A DNA stretch of 64,000 nucleotides from Hydrogenophaga sp. (GTDB lineage: Bacteria; Pseudomonadota; Gammaproteobacteria; Burkholderiales; Burkholderiaceae_C). Within the stretch, counting starts at the first letter, position 1. Each line of letters opens with the position of its first letter. The stretch is taken from contig NZ_JAHBZK010000003.1 of assembly GCF_019635465.1 (NCBI RefSeq), forward strand, positions 124,001-188,000, read 5' to 3'. The notes under the pieces were generated by a model that was not told where the DNA came from, did no database searches, and saw only the letters and a list, made by a program, of their open reading frames with translations. Shown piece by piece: positions 1-8,307 of this stretch. A program made the translations under genes and the position numbers.

Positions 1-1
1 G

Positions 2-556
2 GGCAGCTACTTCGACGCCTACCCACCCGGCCATGGCCGCAAGCCCGGCGGTGGCGACCTGGGCCCCGAAGCGGGCGCCGTCTGGCGCCACGGCGACTGG
101 CTGCGCATCCTGCCCGATGGCTCCTGCGTCATCTATGGCCGCTCCGACGCCACCATCAACCGCCACGGCCTGCGCATGGGCACGAGCGAGATCTACAGCG
201 CCGTCGAGGCCCTGCCCGAGGTGCTGGACTCGATGGTGATCGACCTGGAGTACCTCGGCCGCGACAGCTGGATGCCGCTGTTCGTCGTGCTGCGCGAAGG
301 TGTCGCGTTCGACGACGCTTTGCGCGAACGCCTGCGCGGCGCCATCCGCAGCGCGCTGTCGCCACGCTTCGTGCCCGACGCGATCTACCAGGTGGCCGAG
401 ATCCCGCGCACCCTCTCGGGCAAGAAGCAGGAGCTACCGATCAAAAAGCTGCTCCTGGGCCAGCCGATCGACAAGGTCATCAACCGCGAAGCCATGGCCA
501 ACCCGGGCTGCCTGGACTGGTACGTACAGCTCGCCCGCGAGCGCGCCGCCGCCTGA
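2..556 (+). CDS. Acetoacetate--CoA ligase, C-terminal part (5' end outside window)
   Basis: The frame is open from the window edge to a TGA at 554-556, so only the last 184 residues are present. Visible are the adenylate-forming enzyme signatures WRHGDWL, then YGRSDATINRHGLRMGTSEIY, and near the end the GKKQELPIKKLL segment holding the C-terminal catalytic lysine region. The wording matches acetoacetyl-CoA synthetases (ANL superfamily), which activate acetoacetate with ATP and CoA and so link ketone bodies or polyhydroxybutyrate breakdown to acetyl-CoA. It is cytoplasmic. It is followed after 126 bp by a solute receptor gene on the same strand. The specificity is inferred from motif resemblance; another short-chain acyl-CoA ligase is less likely. 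Confidence 0.85.
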   Translation, partial: GSYFDAYPPGHGRKPGGGDLGPEAGAVWRHGDWLRILPDGSCVIYGRSDATINRHGLRMGTSEIYSAVEALPEVLDSMVIDLEYLGRDSWMPLFVVLREGVAFDDALRERLRGAIRSALSPRFVPDAIYQVAEIPRTLSGKKQELPIKKLLLGQPIDKVINREAMANPGCLDWYVQLARERAAA

Positions 557-682
557 GCGGAACTCCGCAGTCCCGCAGGGGACTGATTCGCGCGGGCCCT
601 CATGGCCGTCCCGCTGTTGCGAAACGAAGGCTTGCGCTACAAGAGCGCGCGTTCGTTCCACAGACCCCAACGGAGACAAGCC

Positions 683-1678
683 ATGACCACGACCAAGGAC
701 CAACACGTCACCCGCCGCCAGGTGCTCGGCGCCGCCGCCGCCGTGGCAGCCCCCGCGCTGTTGCCTGCGGGCGCACTGGCGCAGGACAAGTACCCCTCGC
801 GTCCGATCACCTTGATCGCGCCCTGGCCGGCCGGCGGCAGCAGCGACGGCGTGATGCGCGCCTTTGCCAAGAGCGCCAGTGCCAGGCTGGGCGTGCCGGT
901 GATCATTGAGAACAAACCCGGTGTGGGCGGCACGCTGGGAGCCAGCGCCATGCTGCAGGCCAAGCCCGATGGCTACACGCTCACGCAGTTGCCGCTGGGC
1001 ATCTACCGCCTGCCGCACATGCGCGACATGCCGTTTCACCCGGTCAATGACCTCACCCACATCGTCTGCCTGACCGGCTACACCTTCGGCATCGCCTGCG
1101 TCGCCGACGCGCCGTTCAAGACGCTGCAGGAAATGGTGGCCTACGCCAAAGCCAACCCCGGGCAACTGGAATACGGCCACACCGGCACCGGCACCACGCC
1201 CCATCTGGCGATCGAAGAGTTCAGCGAAAAAGCGGGCATCAAGCTCAACCCGGTGCCTTTCAAAGGCTCGGCCGAGATCATGCAGGCCATCCTCGGGGGC
1301 CACATCCGCATGATGAGCGGCACCACCGAGTTCGCACCGCACGTGCAAAGCGGCAAGCTGCGCCTGCTGGCCACGCTGGGCAGCCAGCGCAACAAGGCCT
1401 TTGCCGACACGCCGACCGTCAAGGAAAGCGGCTGGGACACCATCAGCGAATCACCCTTCGGCATCGGTGGCCCCAAAGGCATGGACCCGACGGTCGTTCA
1501 GGCGCTGCACGACGCCTTCAAGGCCACGCTGGACGACCCCGAGGTCAAGAGCGCGCTCGACAAGTTCTTCCAGCCCGTGATCTACATGAACACGGCGGAC
1601 TACACCGCCTACGGTGCGCGCACTTACGCCGCGGAAAAGGCGACGATCGAGCGCCTGGGGCTGGCGAAGAAAAGTTGA
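683..1678 (+). CDS. Bug-family (TctC-like) periplasmic solute receptor
   Basis: A 331-residue protein with an N-terminal signal that has a twin-arginine-like start (TRRQVLG, residues 10-16), an alanine-rich core and cleavage near residue 34 (ALA-Q). The mature part shows the Bug pattern: YPSRPITLIAPWPAGGSSD, then GVPVIIENKPGVGGTLGA, then the QAKPDGYTL stretch. Such receptors bind carboxylates or small neutral ligands for tripartite tricarboxylate transporters; many are orphans, and no TctAB genes lie nearby. The ATG at 683 is chosen over the upstream in-frame ATG at 602 because it sits behind a GGAGACA ribosome site and starts the signal peptide. The ligand cannot be told from sequence. Confidence 0.88.
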   Translation: MTTTKDQHVTRRQVLGAAAAVAAPALLPAGALAQDKYPSRPITLIAPWPAGGSSDGVMRAFAKSASARLGVPVIIENKPGVGGTLGASAMLQAKPDGYTLTQLPLGIYRLPHMRDMPFHPVNDLTHIVCLTGYTFGIACVADAPFKTLQEMVAYAKANPGQLEYGHTGTGTTPHLAIEEFSEKAGIKLNPVPFKGSAEIMQAILGGHIRMMSGTTEFAPHVQSGKLRLLATLGSQRNKAFADTPTVKESGWDTISESPFGIGGPKGMDPTVVQALHDAFKATLDDPEVKSALDKFFQPVIYMNTADYTAYGARTYAAEKATIERLGLAKKS

Positions 1679-1709
1679 GCCCCCACGCTGCACCGCTGCG
1701 CGTGACCGC

Positions 1710-2612
1710 TCAGCGCCGGCTCACCAGCACGATGCCGGCGGCCACGCCAAGCAGGGCCAGCACCAGCTTGGCGGTGAGCGGCTCGCCCAGCAGCACCACG
1801 CCGAACACCAGCGCGAACACCGGCGTCAAAAAGGTGAAGGTGCTCATCTGCGTGGCCGGGTAGTGGCGCAGCATCCACATCCAGGTGAGGTAGCTGGCAA
1901 ACGCGCCCACGGCCGTCTGCAGCGCGATCGACGTCCACGCCTGCGTGGAATATGACAGCCCCCAGGGCTCGCCCAGTGCCAGCGACAACAGCGGCGCAAC
2001 AACAGCGGTCACGGCCACCTGGTAGAAGAGCGTCTTCTCGGCGCTGGCTGTGGCCATGCGTGTGGCGCGGATGGTGAGCGTGGTCAGGCCCCACAGCATG
2101 CCCGCGCCCAGCGCCATGGCGTCACCGCGCCATTGACCCGCCACCGGTGATGCATGGGTGAAGCCTTCGCTGAACGCCAGTGCCACCGCGGCAAACGCGA
2201 TCACCAGGCCCACCCATTGCACGCGGCGCAGCGTCTCGCCGGGCACCACGCGCGGCAGCAGCACGGCCACCACGAAGGGGCTGGTGTAGAGAAACACGGT
2301 CAGCCGCGATGCGCTGGTGAACTGCAGCCCGAGGTAGATGAAGCAGAACTCGCCCGAGAACAGCAGGCCCGCCAGCAAGCCCGCGCGCAGGGTGCCGTCG
2401 CGCTGGAACAAGGGCACGCCGCGCAGCTGGCACCACAGCCACAGCAAGGCCGTGGCGCCCCAGAAGCGCAGGCTCGCCTGCCACAGCGGCGGCACTTCAC
2501 CCACGGTGGACTTGATGAGGATTTGCTGAAAGCCCCAGAACGCGCAGCACACGATGAGCAGCGTGATGGCCAGGGAATCGAGGTGCGGCTTGCGCGCGAC
2601 AGTGGTGGACAT
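1710..2612 (-). CDS. EamA/DMT-family permease
   Basis: A 300-residue integral membrane protein with about ten hydrophobic segments arranged as two EamA repeats, for example LAITLLIVCCAFWGFQQ at the start and LVLALLGVAAGIVLVS at the end. The family exports or exchanges amino acids, nucleobases or other metabolites across the inner membrane. The start at 2612 (MSTTVARK) is preferred to an upstream in-frame start because the extra 18 residues are arginine- and proline-rich and unlike the family. It runs convergent to the Bug receptor gene with 31 bp between the stops. Substrate unknown. Confidence 0.87.
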   Translation of the reverse strand: MSTTVARKPHLDSLAITLLIVCCAFWGFQQILIKSTVGEVPPLWQASLRFWGATALLWLWCQLRGVPLFQRDGTLRAGLLAGLLFSGEFCFIYLGLQFTSASRLTVFLYTSPFVVAVLLPRVVPGETLRRVQWVGLVIAFAAVALAFSEGFTHASPVAGQWRGDAMALGAGMLWGLTTLTIRATRMATASAEKTLFYQVAVTAVVAPLLSLALGEPWGLSYSTQAWTSIALQTAVGAFASYLTWMWMLRHYPATQMSTFTFLTPVFALVFGVVLLGEPLTAKLVLALLGVAAGIVLVSRR

Positions 2613-2676
2613 GTGGGCGATTGTGGTGCGTGACGGTGGCGGACATCTGTCGCGCCGGTGCGCCAAAACGCCGGGC

Positions 2677-3111
2677 TCAGCGCGGCTGGGCGAGTTCGCG
2701 CAACTGCCGTTTCAGGCGCTGCACCTCGGCCGCGCTCAGCGCGCCGAGCACTTGCGCCTCGTGCTCGCGGGCGCGGCGCATCAGGGGCGCCACTTTGCGT
2801 TGTCCGGCCGCCGTGATGGCCACCAGCGTGCGGCGCTGATCGGCAGGGTCGGCCTGCATCGCCACCCAACCCTGGGCCAGCAGGCGCTGCAGCAGCTTGG
2901 TCACTGTGGGTTGCTGGCTCAGCACCTCTTGCGCCAGCGCGCCCACGCTCAAGGGCGAGTCGCCACTGAGCACGGCCAGCACGCGCCACTCGAGCGAGCC
3001 CAGCCCGGCCTCACGCACCTGGGCGTCGAAGTCCTTGAACAAGGCGTGGTTCGCCTGGCCCAGCAGGTAGCCGAGGTAGTCGTTGGTGAAGCGCTCGGCG
3101 GGCTCGCTCAC
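2677..3111 (-). CDS. MarR-family transcriptional regulator (nicR-like by context)
   Basis: The 144-residue product has the MarR winged-helix layout: LEWRVLAVLSG, the recognition region QEVLSQQPTVTKLLQRL (about 61-77) and a DQRRTLVAIT wing. The start is a GTG at 3111 whose last base pairs with the TGA of the upstream flavin reductase gene (GTGA overlap), implying translational coupling. Without that start the frame would run far into the reductase. The divergent nicX-nicD genes and a perfect AT-rich palindrome between them suggest it is a local, ligand-released repressor, like NicR or PicR in pyridine-carboxylate clusters. The ligand is inferred only. Confidence 0.85.
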   Translation of the reverse strand: MSEPAERFTNDYLGYLLGQANHALFKDFDAQVREAGLGSLEWRVLAVLSGDSPLSVGALAQEVLSQQPTVTKLLQRLLAQGWVAMQADPADQRRTLVAITAAGQRKVAPLMRRAREHEAQVLGALSAAEVQRLKRQLRELAQPR

Positions 3112-3638
3112 AGCGGGTGCTCCGCGTAGAAGCGCCCACCGTGAAACAGCAGTGGCGAGGCGTCCGCGCGGTGCGAGCAGCGCTCCACCTCGCCCACGAA
3201 GATCACGTGATCGCCCTCGGTGTACTGGCTGCGGTTGAAGCATTCGAACACCGCGGCTGCGCCCTGCAGGACCGGCGCGCCGTTGACGCCTTCGGTGTGC
3301 GGCACGCCGACCCAGCGATCGACGCCCCGCGCCGCAAAGCGTTCGGCCAGTGCCTGCTGATCGGCCGCGAGCACGTTGATGGCGTAGTGCAGGCCATTCT
3401 GGAAAGCCGCCATCGACCCCGCCTGGTGCGCCAGGCTCCACAGCACCAGCGGCGGCGACAGCGACACCGAGTTGAACGAATTGGCCGTGAGGCCCACCAG
3501 TGTCCCTTCGGCTGTGCGCGCGGTGACCACGGTCACGCCCGTGGCGAACATGCCCAGCGAGGCACGGAACTCCTGCGCCGAGAAATCGGGGGGGCGGGCC
3601 GAATGGCCGGACAGACGGGCAGGCGACATGGGCTGCAA
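3108..3638 (-). CDS. Flavin reductase family protein
   Basis: The 176-residue product carries the flavin-reductase-like split-barrel signature: FATGVTVVTA, GLTANSFNSVSLSPPLVLWSL, a late DHVIFVGEVE and a terminal LLFHGGRFY. HpaC/ActVB-type members reduce FMN or FAD with NAD(P)H and hand the reduced flavin to a partner monooxygenase. It is the first gene of a coupled pair with the MarR gene and is divergent from nicX, so its likely partner is the acyl-CoA-dehydrogenase-fold protein at 5591-6856; that pairing is an inference. An internal ATG three codons later (3629) is an equally possible start. Confidence 0.87.
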   Translation of the reverse strand: MQPMSPARLSGHSARPPDFSAQEFRASLGMFATGVTVVTARTAEGTLVGLTANSFNSVSLSPPLVLWSLAHQAGSMAAFQNGLHYAINVLAADQQALAERFAARGVDRWVGVPHTEGVNGAPVLQGAAAVFECFNRSQYTEGDHVIFVGEVERCSHRADASPLLFHGGRFYAEHPL

Positions 3639-3643
3639 TTTAC

Positions 3644-3655
3644 ATGAATATTCAT
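3644..3655. promoter_or_regulatory. Perfect 12-bp palindrome, probable MarR operator
   Basis: ATGAATATTCAT is a perfect inverted repeat in the 67 bp between the flavin reductase and nicX start codons. It starts 6 bp before the reductase start and lies inside an AT-rich patch in otherwise GC-rich DNA. MarR proteins typically bind such short AT-rich palindromes placed over divergent promoters, so repression of both arms by the local MarR protein is the simplest reading. Binding is inferred. Confidence 0.6.
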
Positions 3656-3705
3656 GAATAATGGGCCGCTACGCCCATCCACCCCACACACAACGAGGAG
3701 ACCCG

Positions 3706-4755
3706 ATGCTGCAGGAGCGGATCGAACCCGCCTGGATCGACGCATTCGACACGCTGTTGCGCCGCTGCGATCTACAGGCCGGCGACACGGTGGCGATTCT
3801 GGCCGAAACGCAGAGCCGGCCCGTGCTGGTCGAGCTGGCCCGCCTGGCCGCAGCGCGCCTGGGCGCCCGCTGCTTCGAGCTGGTCCTGCCCTCGGTGTTC
3901 AGCACCGACGCGCCGGTGCAGCGCTCAACCGGCGCCTGCACCGCCATCCAGCAGCTGCAACCGGTGATCACCGCACTGGCCGGCTGCCAGCTGGTGGTCG
4001 ATTGCACGGTCGAAGGCCTGATGCACGCGCCCGAGCTGCCGGCCATCCTCAAGGGCAATGGGCAAACCCAGCCGCGTGTGGTCTACGTCAGCAACGAACA
4101 CCCCGAGGCGTTGATGCGATTGCAGCCCGACGACGCCACCGAAGCGCGCGTCAAGGCGCATGTGAAACGCCTGCGCTCGGCCAGCGCCATGCACGTGCGC
4201 TCCGCCGCCGGCACCGACCTGCACATCGACCTGCGCGGCGCCGTGGTGGGCGGCAACTGGGGCAGCACCACGCGCCCCGGCACGCTCACGCACTGGCCCG
4301 GCGGTCTGGTGCTGGGCTTTCCCGCCGGCGGCACCGTCAACGGCACGCTGGTGCTGGCCGAAGGCGACGTCAACCTGACCTTCAAGCGCTACATCGAGCG
4401 GCCGATCACGCTCACCATCGAGCGCGATGTGGTGACCCGTATCGACGGCCAGGGCGTGGACGCCGATCTGCTGCGCCACCACTACGCCGCCTGGAGCGAG
4501 CCCGAGGCCTACGCGGTGAGCCACGTGGGCTACGGCCTGAACGAACACGCGCGCTGGGACAGCATGGCCCTGTACGACAAGCGCGACTTCAACGGCACCG
4601 AGCTGCGCGCGTTCGCCGGCAACTTTCTCTACAGCACCGGCGCCAACGAGGTCGCGGGCCGGCACACGCGCGGGCATTTCGACTTCCCCCTGCGGGGCTG
4701 CACCGTGACGCTCGACGGAGCGGTGGTTGTCGACGCCGGCAAGGTGGTGGCATGA
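3706..4755 (+). CDS. nicX: 2,5-dihydroxypyridine 5,6-dioxygenase (NicX-like)
   Basis: The 349-residue protein matches the NicX/PicD family in length and motifs: a LHVRSAAGTDLHIDLRG-type segment, HWPGG, SHVGYGLN followed by RWDSMALYDKRD, GNFLYSTGANEVAG and GHFDFPLRGC. In the Pseudomonas putida enzyme the Fe(II) is held by two histidines and an aspartate; H273, H324 and D326 here occupy the same motif positions. The enzyme opens 2,5-dihydroxypyridine to N-formylmaleamate in the cytoplasm. The ATG at 3706 follows a CGAGGAG ribosome site; the in-frame ATG at 3661 lies in the operator region. The stop overlaps the nicD start (ATGA), so the two are coupled. Confidence 0.88.
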   Translation: MLQERIEPAWIDAFDTLLRRCDLQAGDTVAILAETQSRPVLVELARLAAARLGARCFELVLPSVFSTDAPVQRSTGACTAIQQLQPVITALAGCQLVVDCTVEGLMHAPELPAILKGNGQTQPRVVYVSNEHPEALMRLQPDDATEARVKAHVKRLRSASAMHVRSAAGTDLHIDLRGAVVGGNWGSTTRPGTLTHWPGGLVLGFPAGGTVNGTLVLAEGDVNLTFKRYIERPITLTIERDVVTRIDGQGVDADLLRHHYAAWSEPEAYAVSHVGYGLNEHARWDSMALYDKRDFNGTELRAFAGNFLYSTGANEVAGRHTRGHFDFPLRGCTVTLDGAVVVDAGKVVA

Positions 4756-5567
4756 ACGCGCTGCCCACCTTCACCACACTGGGCAGCGGGCCGACCGTGC
4801 TGATGCTGCACGGCATCGGCGGCGGCCACCTGGCGTTCGCGCCGCAGGTCGAGACCCTGGCCGGCGCCGGCTACCGCGCCGTGGCCTGGGACATGCCGGG
4901 CTACGGGCACAGCGCACCGATCGAGCCCTACACCTTCAAGGGCCTGGCGCAATGCTGCATCGACCTCATCGATGCGCTGCAGTGCGACAGCGTGACGCTG
5001 GTCGGCCACAGCATGGGCGGCATGGTGGCGCAGGAAGTGATTGCGCGCCGACCCGACCGGGTCAACCGACTCGTGCTGGCCGGCACCTCGGCCGCCTTCG
5101 GGCGCACCACCGACGGCCGCCAGGCCGACGCGTGGGCCCAGCGCTTCATTGCCGAGCGCACCGCGCCACTGGACGCCGGCAAGACCATGGCCGACGTGGC
5201 CCGGCAGGTGGTGCCGCGCATGGTGGGCCCAGGCGCGCTGCCCGAGGGCCTGCGCCTGGCCGAGCACTGCATGGGCGGCGTGCCTGCGGCCACCTACCGC
5301 CGCGCGCTCGACTGCCTGGTGACCTTCGATCGTCAGGCGCAACTGCGCGACATCCGGGTACCCACGCTGCTGATCGGCGGCGAGTTCGACCGCGTCGCCG
5401 CGCCATCGGTGATGAAGCAGATGACCGAAACCATTCCCAACGCCCGCTACACCGAACTCAAGGGCATCGGCCATCTGATGAACCTGGAAGCACCCGAACT
5501 GTTCGATGGTTTGCTGCTCGACTTTCTGGTCGAGCCCGCGCCCGGCCTGGCCGTCGACCTGCACTGA
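4752..5567 (+). CDS. nicD: Alpha/beta hydrolase, probable N-formylmaleamate deformylase (NicD-like)
   Basis: The 271-residue protein is a plain alpha/beta hydrolase: LMLHGIGGG oxyanion region, nucleophile elbow GHSMGG with S87, acid D213 in GGEFDRV and H241 in GIGHLMN. The fold alone would also fit enol-lactonases. The ATGA overlap with nicX and the length close to P. putida NicD (about 267 residues) support hydrolysis of N-formylmaleamate to maleamate and formate. The next pathway genes, maleamate amidohydrolase (nicF) and maleate isomerase (nicE), are not in this window and must be elsewhere, or the substrate differs. Confidence 0.78.
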   Translation: MNALPTFTTLGSGPTVLMLHGIGGGHLAFAPQVETLAGAGYRAVAWDMPGYGHSAPIEPYTFKGLAQCCIDLIDALQCDSVTLVGHSMGGMVAQEVIARRPDRVNRLVLAGTSAAFGRTTDGRQADAWAQRFIAERTAPLDAGKTMADVARQVVPRMVGPGALPEGLRLAEHCMGGVPAATYRRALDCLVTFDRQAQLRDIRVPTLLIGGEFDRVAAPSVMKQMTETIPNARYTELKGIGHLMNLEAPELFDGLLLDFLVEPAPGLAVDLH

Positions 5568-5590
5568 CACCGACCCCACAGGAGACACGC

Positions 5591-6856
5591 ATGCACCGCG
5601 ACCCCCAACCGACCGGCCTGGACTTCACCCCCGCCGTGGGCGACATGGCCTTCACCCCCTTGCAGCGCGAGCTGCTGACCGTGGCCAACCGCCTGGGCCG
5701 CGAGAAGTTCGCGCCCCGCGCGGCCCAATGGGACCGCGAGGCCAGCTTCCCCTTCGCCAACTACGACGACTTGCGTGACGCGGGCTTTCTGCGCCTGTGC
5801 GTGCCCAGGGAGCGTGGTGGCCTGGGCGCCGACTACCCGACCTACATGATGGTGGCGGCCGAGATCGGTCGCTTCTGCGGAGCGACGGCACTGACGTGGA
5901 ACATGCACATCTGCAGCACCATGTGGACCGGCGTGCTGGCCGACGGCATTCCCATGACCGACGTCCAGCGCAGCGAGCACGCTGCGCGTCGCGAGTTGCA
6001 CTTCCAGCGCGTGGTGAATGATGGCGCCATCTACGCCCAACCTTTCAGCGAAGGCTCGGCCGCGGCGGCCGGGCGCGCGCCGTTTGGCACCACGGCCAGG
6101 AAGGTCGACGGTGGCTGGCTGGTCAACGGCCGCAAGATCTTCGCCAGCCTGTCGGGCGCGGCCGACTACTACGGCGTGCTGTGCACCGAAGACGTGGAGG
6201 GCAAGGACCCCGATCCGCGCGACACCATGTACATCAGCGTGCCGGCCACCAGCGCAGGGCTGACCATCTCGGGCGAATGGGACCCGCTGGGCATGCGCGG
6301 CACGGTCAGCCGCAACCTGCTGTTCAAGGACGTGTTCGTGAGCGACGCCGAGCAGCTCATGCCGCGCGGCATCTACTTCGTCGGCGCGCAGACCTGGCCG
6401 GCCATGTTCTTCACGCTCGCGCCCACCTACCTGGGCCTGGCCAATGCGGCCTACGACTTCACGGTGCAGTACCTGCGCGGCGAGGTGCCGGGTGAGCCAC
6501 CGGTCAAACGGCGCCAGTACCCCACCAAGCAGATCGCCGTGGCCCAGATGCGCATCCAGCTCGAGGCCATGAAGAGCCTGTTCGTGCGCGCCATCCAGGA
6601 AGCCCGACCCAACCCGGGCAAGGACGAGAAGCTGCGCCTGTACGCGGCGCACCACTCGGTGATGGAAGGCGCCAACGACATCGCACGCCTGGCCATCCGC
6701 ACCTGCGGTGGCCAGAGCATGATGAAGCACCTGCCGCTGGAGCGGCTCTACCGCGACAGCCGCTGCGGCTCGCTCATGCTGCCCTGGACGGCCGAGCTGA
6801 TCGTCGACCGCATGGGCCGCGAGACGCTTTACGAACCCGGCGAGAAGGACGCCTGA
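5591..6856 (+). CDS. Acyl-CoA dehydrogenase-fold flavoprotein, possibly a flavin-dependent monooxygenase
   Basis: The 421-residue protein has the acyl-CoA dehydrogenase layout: helical N-terminal domain (LGREKFAPRAAQWDREASFPFANYDDLRDAGFLRLCVPRE), beta domain with YAQPFSEG and WLVNGRKIFASLSGAADYY, and a C-terminal bundle ending MEGANDIARLAIRTCGGQSM and RLYRDSRCGSLMLP. The start follows GGAGACACGC. It is the third gene of the nicX-nicD operon (23 bp gap). Two readings are possible: a true CoA-thioester dehydrogenase, or a reduced-flavin monooxygenase of the kind that shares this fold (DszC, HpaB relatives), fed by the divergent flavin reductase and hydroxylating a pyridine substrate. Sequence alone does not decide. 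Confidence 0.8.
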   Translation: MHRDPQPTGLDFTPAVGDMAFTPLQRELLTVANRLGREKFAPRAAQWDREASFPFANYDDLRDAGFLRLCVPRERGGLGADYPTYMMVAAEIGRFCGATALTWNMHICSTMWTGVLADGIPMTDVQRSEHAARRELHFQRVVNDGAIYAQPFSEGSAAAAGRAPFGTTARKVDGGWLVNGRKIFASLSGAADYYGVLCTEDVEGKDPDPRDTMYISVPATSAGLTISGEWDPLGMRGTVSRNLLFKDVFVSDAEQLMPRGIYFVGAQTWPAMFFTLAPTYLGLANAAYDFTVQYLRGEVPGEPPVKRRQYPTKQIAVAQMRIQLEAMKSLFVRAIQEARPNPGKDEKLRLYAAHHSVMEGANDIARLAIRTCGGQSMMKHLPLERLYRDSRCGSLMLPWTAELIVDRMGRETLYEPGEKDA

Positions 6857-8181
6857 GCGCCTTGCGCCACGCGTGTCGTGCGCGCGTCGGCATCGATGCC
6901 TTGAAACCCGAAGGCCATGGCCGGGCGCTCACCGCTGATGAGCTCGGCCAGCGCCTTGCCCGAGCCAGCACCATGGGTCCAGCCCAGCGTGCCGTGCCCG
7001 GCGTTGATCCACAGCCCTTTGACGGGCAGGCGCCCGATCATGGGGATGTTGGTCGGCGTGGCCGGGCGCAGGCCGGTCCAGAACTGCGGGTTGCCACCTT
7101 CTTCCGGCAGGCGCGTGTCGGCCACGCCCGGAAACACCTCCTCGATGCGGCGCACCAGCATCTCGCAGCGCCGACGCGCCAGCGGCGTGTCCAGCGAGAG
7201 GTCGAAGCCGCCAAGCTCGATGGTGCCGGCCACGCGCAACTGGTTGCCCAGGCGCGAGAAGGCGATCTTCAGGCTGTCGTCGATCATGCTCACGAACGGG
7301 GCGCGTTCGGGCTTGAGCAGCGGCAGCGTGGCGCTGTAGCCCTTGCCGGGGTAGATGGGCACGCGCACGCCGATGCGCGCCAGCAGCGGGGTGGTGTAGG
7401 AGCCGCAGGCCACCACGGTGGCATCGGCCTTGAGCGCGCTGAGCAGACCGGTGTCGCGGTTGCGCACATGCACCGCACTCACAGCGCCGGCCGCGGTGTC
7501 GATGCGCTCGATGTCGTGGCCAAACAGCATCTGCGCCCCACGCTGCGCACACAGTGCGGCCAGCTGTTGCGTGAACATGCGCGCGTCGCCGGACTCGTCG
7601 CTTTCGGTGAAGGTGCCGCCCACGATGCGATCGGCAAAGGCCGAGAGGGCGGGCTCGATGCGCAGCAGCTCCTCGCGCGAGACGACCCGACGCTGCACGC
7701 CGTGGCGGGCCATCAGCTCGGCTGCGCGGGCCGCACCTTCGAACGAAGCCTGGTCGACAAAGTAGTGCGCGATGCCACGTTCAAGCCGGTGGTAGTCGAT
7801 ACCGGTCTCGCGCACCACGTCCTTGAGCGCGGCGTGGCTGTACGCACCCAGGGCCACGATCTGCGCCACGTTGCGTTCGAAGGCAGCGTCGTTGCACTGA
7901 CCCAGGAACTGCAGGCCCCAGCGCCATTGGGCCGGGTCCATCTGCGGGCGAAACAGCAAGGGCGAGGTGGCCGAGAACATCCACTTCAGGGCCTTGAGCG
8001 GCGCGTCCTTGTTGGCCCAGGGTTCGCAGTAGCTCACCGAAATCTGCGCAGCGTTGGCAAAGCTGGTTTCCAGGGCGGCATCGGGCTGCCGATCCACCAG
8101 CGTGACGTCGTGCCCACGCTGCAGCAGGTGCCAGGCGGTGCTGACGCCGATGATGCCGGCGCCCAGAACAGTGACTTTCAT
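6829..8181 (-). CDS. dadA: D-amino acid dehydrogenase (DadA-like FAD oxidoreductase)
   Basis: The 450-residue protein begins MKVTVLGAGIIGVSTAWHLLQRGHDVTLVDRQ, the FAD dinucleotide-binding fold of DAO-type enzymes, and carries the DadA-like ETSFANAAQISVSYCEPWANKDAPLKALKWM and the C-terminal GLRPATPTNIPMIG and NAGHGTLGWTHGAGSG, which also contacts FAD. DadA oxidises D-amino acids to 2-oxo acids at the membrane face and passes electrons to the respiratory chain. The start at 8181 is preferred to the upstream in-frame start at 8253 because the Rossmann strand must be near the N-terminus. Its stop overlaps the convergent gene at 5591-6856 by 28 bp. It is divergent from an ArgP-type regulator. Confidence 0.86.
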   Translation of the reverse strand: MKVTVLGAGIIGVSTAWHLLQRGHDVTLVDRQPDAALETSFANAAQISVSYCEPWANKDAPLKALKWMFSATSPLLFRPQMDPAQWRWGLQFLGQCNDAAFERNVAQIVALGAYSHAALKDVVRETGIDYHRLERGIAHYFVDQASFEGAARAAELMARHGVQRRVVSREELLRIEPALSAFADRIVGGTFTESDESGDARMFTQQLAALCAQRGAQMLFGHDIERIDTAAGAVSAVHVRNRDTGLLSALKADATVVACGSYTTPLLARIGVRVPIYPGKGYSATLPLLKPERAPFVSMIDDSLKIAFSRLGNQLRVAGTIELGGFDLSLDTPLARRRCEMLVRRIEEVFPGVADTRLPEEGGNPQFWTGLRPATPTNIPMIGRLPVKGLWINAGHGTLGWTHGAGSGKALAELISGERPAMAFGFQGIDADARTTRVAQGAQASFSPGS

Positions 8182-8267
8182 GGAGGAACTCCAGACGGAT
8201 TCGCGATGCCCGCAGTGTCGGGAAATCCCCGCCCGCAGTGAAGGCAGATTCAAGCAAAATCCGATCC

Positions 8268-8282
8268 ATCAGTTTTGCTGAT
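8268..8282. promoter_or_regulatory. LysR-type T-N11-A box between dadA and its divergent regulator
   Basis: ATCAGTTTTGCTGAT is a perfect inverted repeat of five bases each side of a five-base centre and has the T-N11-A form typical of LysR regulators (extended by one base pair on each side). It lies just before the start of the ArgP-like gene at 8308 and about 90 bp from the dadA start, the classic place for autoregulation and control of the divergent gene. Binding is inferred. Confidence 0.5.
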
Positions 8283-8307
8283 GAAAGCACGCACAGGCGA
8301 TCCTTCG

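Noticed and set aside
434-1348. Long minus-strand open frame of 304 codons
   Set aside because: It overlaps the Bug receptor gene on the other strand; its His/Gly/Arg-rich content is the typical antisense shadow of a high-GC gene.
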